A stretch of DNA of 64,000 bases from DATLLJ01 sp965229885 (GTDB lineage Bacteria; Acidobacteriota; Vicinamibacteria; Vicinamibacterales; CAVVIG01): NCBI GenBank assembly GCA_965229885.1, contig CBDDJX010000003.1, positions 62,001 through 126,000 on the forward strand, given 5' to 3'. Shown piece by piece: positions 57,202 through 64,000 of this stretch. The notes beneath the pieces are model-generated. The model saw only the letters and a list, made by a program, of their open reading frames with translations, searched no databases and was not told the origin of the DNA. Both the position numbers and the translations under genes were made by a program. Positions within the stretch are counted from its first letter, which is position 1. Every line of letters begins with the position of its first letter.

Positions 57202-58304
57202 GTCGCGAATCGGAAGTTGACGATGTCGCCGTCCTGGACGACGTACTCCTTGCCCTCGAGGCGGACCTCGCCGTGATCGCGGCACGCGGGCATCGAGCCG
57301 CGTGCGATCAGGTGATCGTACCTGACGACCTCGGCGCGGATGAATCCCCGCGCGATGTCGCTGTGGATCTCGCCGGCGGCCAGCTGGGCCGGCGTCCCGC
57401 GAGGAATCGACCAGGCGCGGCATTCGTCCTCGCCGACCGTGAAGAATGAAATGTAGCCGAGCAGATCGTAACTGGCGCGAATGACGCGGTCGAGTCCCGA
57501 CTCTGTCAAACCGAGATCGGCCAGAAACGTCGCCGCATCCGCGCCGTCAAGCTGCGCGATCTCCAGCTCAATCTTCGCGCAGACGGCGACCGCCGCCGTC
57601 CCCGCCCGCGACAGGAAGGGTTTTAGGCCGGCCGCCTCGGCGGCCCTCTCGACATCGGTCGCCGTGTTTCTGCCGGCTCCGAGCTGCGACTCGTCGAGAT
57701 TGATCACGATAAGGAGTGGCTTGGCAGAGAGAAACTGAAACCCGCGCAGCCGCTTGAGATCTTCGCCCTTGAGATCGAGCGCACGCAGTGGACGTCCTTC
57801 TTCGAGGGCCGCGCGGCACACGGTCAGCACGTCGCGCTCGCGTTCGAGATCGGCGGTTCTGGCCTTCTTGAGGTCTTTCTCGAGCCGTTCCAGGCGGCGC
57901 TCGGCGACCCCGAGGTCCGCCAGGATCAACTCGTCTTCCATCGCCTGCGCGTCGCGCGCCGGATCGATCGACCCGGCGGGATGAGGGACCGCTGGATCCT
58001 GAAACGCGCGGAGCACGTGGACGAGTGCGTCGGCATTCTTGTACGCGACGACCTCGACGAGCGTCTGGGCGCCGGCCGTCTGACCGGTGGCGGCCATGTC
58101 CGAAAATTCGACCGTGGCCGCCACGCGCTTGCGAGGGTTGAACATCAGTGTCAGTCGGTCCAGACGCGCGTCGGGAACTTTAGAAATGCCGACGAGGGTT
58201 TCGCCCTTGCCGGTGCCGCGAGCCGACTCGCGAACGCTCGTCATGAGCTGAAAGAGAGTGGTCTTGCCGCTGGAACTGAAGCCGATGAGGGCAGCCCGAA
58301 GCAT
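57198..58304 (-). CDS. YchF-like GTPase/ATPase (Obg family, TGS/DUF933 C-terminus)
   Basis: 368 residues. The P-loop reads GFSSSGKTTLFQLMTS where YchF usually has GLPNVGKSTLF. The DTPG-like Switch-II area reads VEFSDMAATGQT, and the base-specificity region is INLDESQLG (NxxE, as in YchF). A coiled-coil middle (about 120-190) and the C-terminal YchF domain (ISFFTVGEDECRAWSIPRGTPAQLAAGEIHSDIARGFIRAEVV, short: GEIHSDIARGFIRAEV) follow. YchF binds ribosomes and prefers ATP. Its stop overlaps the glycosyltransferase start (ATGA). The unusual P-loop suggests a paralogue. Confidence 0.85.
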   Translation of the reverse strand: MLRAALIGFSSSGKTTLFQLMTSVRESARGTGKGETLVGISKVPDARLDRLTLMFNPRKRVAATVEFSDMAATGQTAGAQTLVEVVAYKNADALVHVLRAFQDPAVPHPAGSIDPARDAQAMEDELILADLGVAERRLERLEKDLKKARTADLERERDVLTVCRAALEEGRPLRALDLKGEDLKRLRGFQFLSAKPLLIVINLDESQLGAGRNTATDVERAAEAAGLKPFLSRAGTAAVAVCAKIELEIAQLDGADAATFLADLGLTESGLDRVIRASYDLLGYISFFTVGEDECRAWSIPRGTPAQLAAGEIHSDIARGFIRAEVVRYDHLIARGSMPACRDHGEVRLEGKEYVVQDGDIVNFRFAT

Positions 58305-58425
58305 GAAATGGAATGAAGCCCCGCATGGTAACACGCGGCCCAGATGGTCTGCGGCAGGCCACAGCCAAGAGGGCGATTGGAAGGCGAACATTTGGCATAA
58401 CTTACTGACGGGTTGATATTTGCGG

Positions 58426-58454
58426 TTGACAACAGCCTGAGCCTCTTCTACTAT
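58426..58454 (+). promoter_or_regulatory. Sigma-70-type promoter of the division/cell-wall cluster
   Basis: TTGACA at 58426-58431, a 17-base spacer, and TACTAT at 58449-58454. Transcription would start near 58461, inside the first MraZ box. This is the only strong promoter seen in 58.3-64 kb. Confidence 0.8.
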
Positions 58455-58458
58455 CCGA

Positions 58459-58483
58459 GTGGACTTTTGTGGTCAAAAGTGGA
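58459..58483 (+). promoter_or_regulatory. MraZ operator: three GTGG direct repeats
   Basis: GTGGA at 58459, GTGGT at 58469 and GTGGA at 58479 are spaced exactly 10 bases apart, one helical turn. MraZ of E. coli and other bacteria binds three or four GTGG-type repeats with the same period just upstream of its own gene. They start 5 bases after the -10 box, so bound MraZ would block transcription. Confidence 0.8.
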
Positions 58484-58493
58484 GTAGCTACAC

Positions 58494-58934
58494 GTGTTTA
58501 GGGGCAACGCGCCGGCTCGCATCGACGAAAAGGGGCGACTGAAGGTACCGAATACCTTCAAATCCTTGCTCGAGAGCAAGTACGGCCGTGAACTGTTCCT
58601 CACCAGCCTGACCGGCGAATACGTCCGGATCTATCCGATGCCCGTGTGGCTCGAGACGGAAGAAAAGCTCAGCCGCATGCCGTCGACGCATCCTTCGCGG
58701 CTGCGATTTCTCGATCGCGTCAACTACTTCGGCCAGGCCGGCGAGCTCGACACGCAGGGACGCGTGCTGATCCCCGTGCGACTGCGTGATGCCGCGACGA
58801 TGGCGGGGGGCGTGGACGTGCTGGGGCAAGTCAACTGCCTCGACGTCTGGAACCACGACCGCTTCCTGACCAAGCTGCAGCGTGACGCCTACACCGATGA
58901 CGACGCGCGGGCGTTGTCGGAGTTCGGGATATGA
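58494..58934 (+). CDS. mraZ: Transcriptional regulator MraZ
   Basis: 146 residues with two SpoVT/AbrB-like halves. The first is FRGNAPARIDEKGRLKVPNTF, the second GQAGELDTQGRVLIPVRLRDAA. It represses the dcw cluster by binding GTGG repeats as a ring. The GTG at 58494 is preferred; it lies 9 bases after GGAG, which belongs to the third operator box, so operator and ribosome-binding site overlap. The stop overlaps the rsmH start (ATGA). Confidence 0.95.
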   Translation: MFRGNAPARIDEKGRLKVPNTFKSLLESKYGRELFLTSLTGEYVRIYPMPVWLETEEKLSRMPSTHPSRLRFLDRVNYFGQAGELDTQGRVLIPVRLRDAATMAGGVDVLGQVNCLDVWNHDRFLTKLQRDAYTDDDARALSEFGI

Positions 58935-59815
58935 CCGGCCACGTGCCGGTGATGACAGCCAAGGTCCTCCAGATGCTGCGACCCGAACGCGGTGGCCTCT
59001 TCGTCGACTGCACGGTAGGCCTCGGGGGCCACGCGCGCGCGCTGCTCGAGGCGGGCGCGACCCGGCTCATCGGGCTCGATCGCGATCGCGACGCGCTCGA
59101 GCTCGCGCGCGCGTCGCTGGCGCCGTGGAGCGATCGCGTTGAGCTCGTTCATGCGGACTACCGATCGCTCGGCGACGTCCTCGACCGCCAGCAAATCCGC
59201 CTGGTCGACGGGGCGCTCGCGGACCTGGGCGTCTCTTCGCTTCAGTTCGACGCCGACGGGCGGGGGTTCAGCTTCCAGCGCGATGAACCGCTCGACATGC
59301 GCATGGACCGCAGCGAGGGGTACACGGCCGCCGATCTTGTCGCGCGCGCCAGCGAGCGCGAGCTGGCTGATGCGATCTTTGCCTACGGCGAGGAGCGGTT
59401 TTCACGGCGTATCGCGCGCGCGATTGTCGAGGCGCGGAGCGAATCGCCCGTGGCCACGACGGAGCGGCTGGCGGCAATCGTCCGTCGGGCGGTTCCCCGA
59501 CGCGGATTCAGGCGCATCGATCCGGCGACGCGCACGTTTCAGGCGCTCCGTATCTGGGTCAACCGCGAGCTCGAAGATCTCGATCGGTTCGTCGAGGTGG
59601 TCGCCGAGAGGCTGACCGTGACGGCGCGGCTGGTCATCATCACGTTCCATTCGCTTGAAGATCGCGTTGTGAAGCACACACTCCGCGCGCTCGATCGTGG
59701 AGGGGCCGGAATGAAAGTGCTGACGAAGAAGCCGTTGGTGGCGGGCGAGGAAGAGGTCCGCCGCAACCCGCGAGCCCGGAGCGCGAAACTGCGCGCCGCA
59801 GAGCGAGCAGCATGA
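58931..59815 (+). CDS. rsmH: 16S rRNA (cytosine-1402-N4)-methyltransferase
   Basis: 294 residues. GHVPVMTAKVLQML, then VDCTVGLGGHARALLEAGA (SAM-binding motif I), LADLGVSSLQFDADGRGFSFQRDEPLDMRMD (short: ADLGVSSLQFD; DEPLDMRMD) and ARAIVEARSESPVATTERLA. The C-terminal part contains TFHSLEDRVVKHTL. It methylates C1402 of 16S rRNA. Linked to mraZ by ATGA; standard dcw order. Confidence 0.96.
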   Translation: MTGHVPVMTAKVLQMLRPERGGLFVDCTVGLGGHARALLEAGATRLIGLDRDRDALELARASLAPWSDRVELVHADYRSLGDVLDRQQIRLVDGALADLGVSSLQFDADGRGFSFQRDEPLDMRMDRSEGYTAADLVARASERELADAIFAYGEERFSRRIARAIVEARSESPVATTERLAAIVRRAVPRRGFRRIDPATRTFQALRIWVNRELEDLDRFVEVVAERLTVTARLVIITFHSLEDRVVKHTLRALDRGGAGMKVLTKKPLVAGEEEVRRNPRARSAKLRAAERAA

Positions 59816-59839
59816 TACGAGGGAGGAGCAGGAATAAAG

Positions 59840-60226
59840 ATGGAACCGTTTGAGTACGCCATCAAGAAGGACGTCCGTAACAACCCGATCGTGCGCGAGG
59901 TCGACGACGCGCGGCAGCGCGAGCTGTGGAAGGCGGCCGGCGTTGCGGGATTCCTCGTGATGGTGCTCTTGTTCTCGGCGTGGCAGCACTTCGAGCTGCT
60001 GCGGCACGGCTATCAGATCGAGGAGCTGAACCGCGCGCGCGCCGTCGAAGAAGAAGCGGGACATCAGCTGCGCCTCGAAGTCAACACGCTCCGATCGCCC
60101 AGGCGCATCGAGACGCTCGCCACCGAACGTCTCCACCTGGTCGCGCCGTCCGCCGAGGAGGTTGTCGTGCTCGAACGCGTGCAGCCGGCCGACCCGCCGG
60201 CGACGTCGGTGATCGTCAGGCGATAG
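59840..60226 (+). CDS. ftsL: Cell division protein FtsL (candidate)
   Basis: 128 residues: a short cytoplasmic N-terminus, one membrane helix (AGVAGFLVMVLLFSAWQHF), then a periplasmic coiled coil (YQIEELNRARAVEEEAGHQLRLEVNTL) and a leucine-rich C-terminus (IETLATERLHLVAPSAEEVVVLERV). Sequence is weakly conserved, but topology and position between rsmH and the transpeptidase gene are those of FtsL, which assembles with FtsB/FtsQ at the septum. GGAGCAGGA is about 10 bases before the ATG. Confidence 0.85.
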   Translation: MEPFEYAIKKDVRNNPIVREVDDARQRELWKAAGVAGFLVMVLLFSAWQHFELLRHGYQIEELNRARAVEEEAGHQLRLEVNTLRSPRRIETLATERLHLVAPSAEEVVVLERVQPADPPATSVIVRR

Positions 60227-60227
60227 C

Positions 60228-62233
<2,006 letters not shown>

Positions 62234-62237
<4 letters not shown>

Positions 62238-63745
62238 CCTGGGCGGAGCTGCGCGGCGTCTTGCTGGCAAGCGGTGTCATTCGCGCAGGCGCCGTCCTGT
62301 CCGCGGACGCGAACCGCATCATCACCGGCGTGGCGTACGACTCGAGGACGGTGGAGCCAGGCGCCGTGTTCGTCGCCTTGAAAGGACTCCACGCCGACGG
62401 AACCAGCTTCGTACGGCAGGCACTCGACCGTGGTGCGGCCGCGATCGTCTCGGAGCAGCCGCCGCCAGCCGATGTTCGTGTGCCCTGGGCCGTCGTACAG
62501 GACGCGCGCCTCGCGCTGGCGTACATGGCCGAGGCGTTCTTTGGTCATCCAAGTGCCGAGATGCGGGTTGTCGGCATCACCGGCACGAACGGAAAGACGA
62601 CGACGGCGCATCTCTTGTCGTCGATCTTCGAGGCCGCAGCGGTTCGGTGCGGCGTGCTGGGCACCGTGGTGTACAAGATCGGCGACGAGCTTCGCGAGGC
62701 GACCCGCACGACACCCGAGGCGCCCGATGTGCAGCGGCTTCTCCGCGAGATGGTCGACCGCGGGTGCCTTGCCTGCGCGATGGAAGTGTCGTCGCACGCG
62801 CTGGCGCTGCGCCGCGTCGATGGAACGAACTTCGCGGCCGCGGTCTTCACGAATCTGACGCGCGACCACCTCGATTTTCACGAGGACATGGAGCAGTACT
62901 TCCAGGCCAAGCGACGGCTGTTCGAGATGCTGCCGCGCGACCGGCCGAGCCTCTTGAATGTCGACGATCCGCGTGGGCGGTCGCTCGCGGGGATCGCGGG
63001 CCGGCCGGTGACCTTCGCGATCGACCGGCCCGCGGACATCACGCCCGGCCCGCTGTCGTTTTCGCTCTCCGGACTCACGTTCGACGTCCGCACGCCGCGC
63101 GGCACGCTGCATCTGCGCTCGAAACTCGTGGGCCGCCCCAACGTGTGCAACATTCTCGCGGCGGTCGCGACCGGCGTTGCGCTCGACGTACCGTTCAATG
63201 CGATCGAACAAGGCGTCTCGGCCCTCGCCGGCGTGCCGGGACGTTTCCAGATCGTCTCCAGCGTCACAGACGGCGTCACGGTCGTTATCGACTACGCCCA
63301 CACCGACGATGCGTTGCGCAATCTGCTCGAGACCGCGCGGCCGCTGGCCCGCGGCCGCCTGATCACGGTGTTCGGCTGCGGCGGCGATCGCGATCGAACC
63401 AAGCGGCCGTTGATGGGCGCGGTGGCCGGGCGGCTGAGCGACCTCATCATCGTGACGTCCGACAACCCGCGCAGTGAGGATCCCGATCGGATCATCGAGG
63501 AGATCCAGCGCGGCATCACGCCCGACACGAGACGTGACGGTGGCCAGCGGCTGCTGTCAGTCGCCGATCGGCGCGAAGCGATCGAGAAGGCCATCGAGCT
63601 CGCGAAACCGGACGACGTGGTGGTGGTCGCAGGCAAGGGACACGAGAAGTTTCAGGTGATCGGCGATCAGGCGATCCCGTTCGACGACGTGGCGGTGGCG
63701 CGAGACGCGCTGACGAGACGCCGGACCGACTTGGGCGTCGTGTAG
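62234..63745 (+). CDS. murE: UDP-MurNAc-L-Ala-D-Glu:meso-diaminopimelate ligase
   Basis: 503 residues, Mur ligase fold. The N-terminal UDP-binding domain includes DSRTVEPGAVFVALKGLHADG, the ATP loop is GTNGKTTT (Lys121), and LEVSSHAL-type EVSSHALALRRV and TNLTRDHLDFHE match MurE. The amino-acid-specificity motif is DNPR at 410-413, which selects meso-diaminopimelate (Lys enzymes have DDNP or other). So the wall peptide is of the Gram-negative type. ATG 62234 overlaps the ftsI stop by ATGA. Confidence 0.96.
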
Positions 63746-63755
63746 GAGGCCGACC

Positions 63756-64000
63756 GTGGCCGACGCGCCAGAAATTCGGTTGACCACAGAGTGGGTCGCC
63801 CGCGCAATGGGCGGAACCGCGCGGCCTGGCGATCCGGACCGTGAGTTCAGCGGCGTCTCGATCGACACGCGAACGCTGGCGGCGGGCGAGCTGTTCGTCG
63901 CGATCCGTGGCGAGCGGTTCAACGGTGCGGACTTCGCCGCGGCCGCCATCGACGCCGGAGCAGGCGGGGTTGTCGTGGAGCGCGGAGGTGGCCGCGAGCT
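63756..64000 (+). CDS. murF: UDP-MurNAc-tripeptide:D-Ala-D-Ala ligase, N-terminal part, cut by window edge
   Basis: The first 81 codons show a Mur ligase N-domain: TTEWVARAMGGTARPGDP, GVSIDTRTLAAGELFVAIRGERFNGADFA (short: SIDTRTLAAGELFVAI) and AAAIDAGAGGVVVERG. This is the MurF pattern and it follows murE in the usual order. GGAGG lies 6 bases before the GTG start at 63756. The gene continues beyond the window. Confidence 0.9.
   Translation, partial: MADAPEIRLTTEWVARAMGGTARPGDPDREFSGVSIDTRTLAAGELFVAIRGERFNGADFAAAAIDAGAGGVVVERGGGRE

Overview
The window is a GC-rich (roughly 65% by eye) bacterial chromosome segment. It most resembles a Gram-negative soil acidobacterium, possibly of the Vicinamibacteria type. 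Evidence for this: MurE carries the DNPR motif of meso-diaminopimelate-adding enzymes; there is an hpnCDE squalene route to hopanoids; ThyX is a double-length version; there is a fused E1 alpha-beta 2-oxoacid dehydrogenase; and eukaryotic-like kinase and TolB-type protein pieces occur. The phylum call is inference; a marker-gene tree would settle it. No rRNA, tRNA or CRISPR array was seen.

Layout. 1-8.2 kb is a decayed region: the end of an IS1634-type transposase, an NhaA stub, two secreted thioredoxin-fold proteins (one with an in-frame stop), a dead insertion sequence with recognisable ends, queF-smr, an HU protein, a doubly broken sigma-54 activator and a lipoamide dehydrogenase stub. 8.2-19.4 kb holds the E2 acyltransferase and lipB, an NAD-binding dehydrogenase homologue, an SDR, a signalling patch (membrane pseudokinase, lone receiver, metallo-hydrolase, FHA protein), a secreted alpha/beta hydrolase without its serine, ygfZ-like, a MutT-type Nudix gene overlapping mutY, and a PduO-type adenosyltransferase. 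19.4-30.4 kb has hpnC-hpnD-hpnE-thiI, class I aldolase, def, thyX, an M20 peptidase and a DNA glycosylase homologue. 30.3-32.7 kb has a SirB1-type protein, two remnants and a HAD phosphatase. 32.7-40.1 kb is one minus-strand fatty-acid beta-oxidation operon (hydratase/dehydrogenase fusion, two hydrolases, thiolase, acyl-CoA dehydrogenase, lipoprotein). 40.3-47.5 kb contains a broken secreted protease, a Rieske-flavoprotein fusion, an ABC-2 exporter, the fused E1 and a cupin. 47.6-58.3 kb is a minus-strand envelope-sugar block (rhomboid, murJ, yqeY, STN-domain protein, epimerases, aminotransferase, three glycosyltransferases, YchF-like GTPase). 58.4-64 kb is the start of the division and cell wall cluster: mraZ-rsmH-ftsL-PBP-murE-murF.

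Two themes run through the window. First, genes are packed with 1-4 base stop/start overlaps, and many first genes lack a Shine-Dalgarno sequence but carry a -10-like box 6-12 bases before the start codon, implying leaderless or near-leaderless transcripts. Several divergent pairs share one near-symmetric box. Second, there is clear local gene decay: in-frame nonsense codons, single-base frameshifts, and abrupt junctions where the heads of two opposed genes have been joined with the rest missing. The essential genes beside them are intact, so random sequencing error is not the simplest explanation, although homopolymer errors cannot be excluded for some frameshifts.
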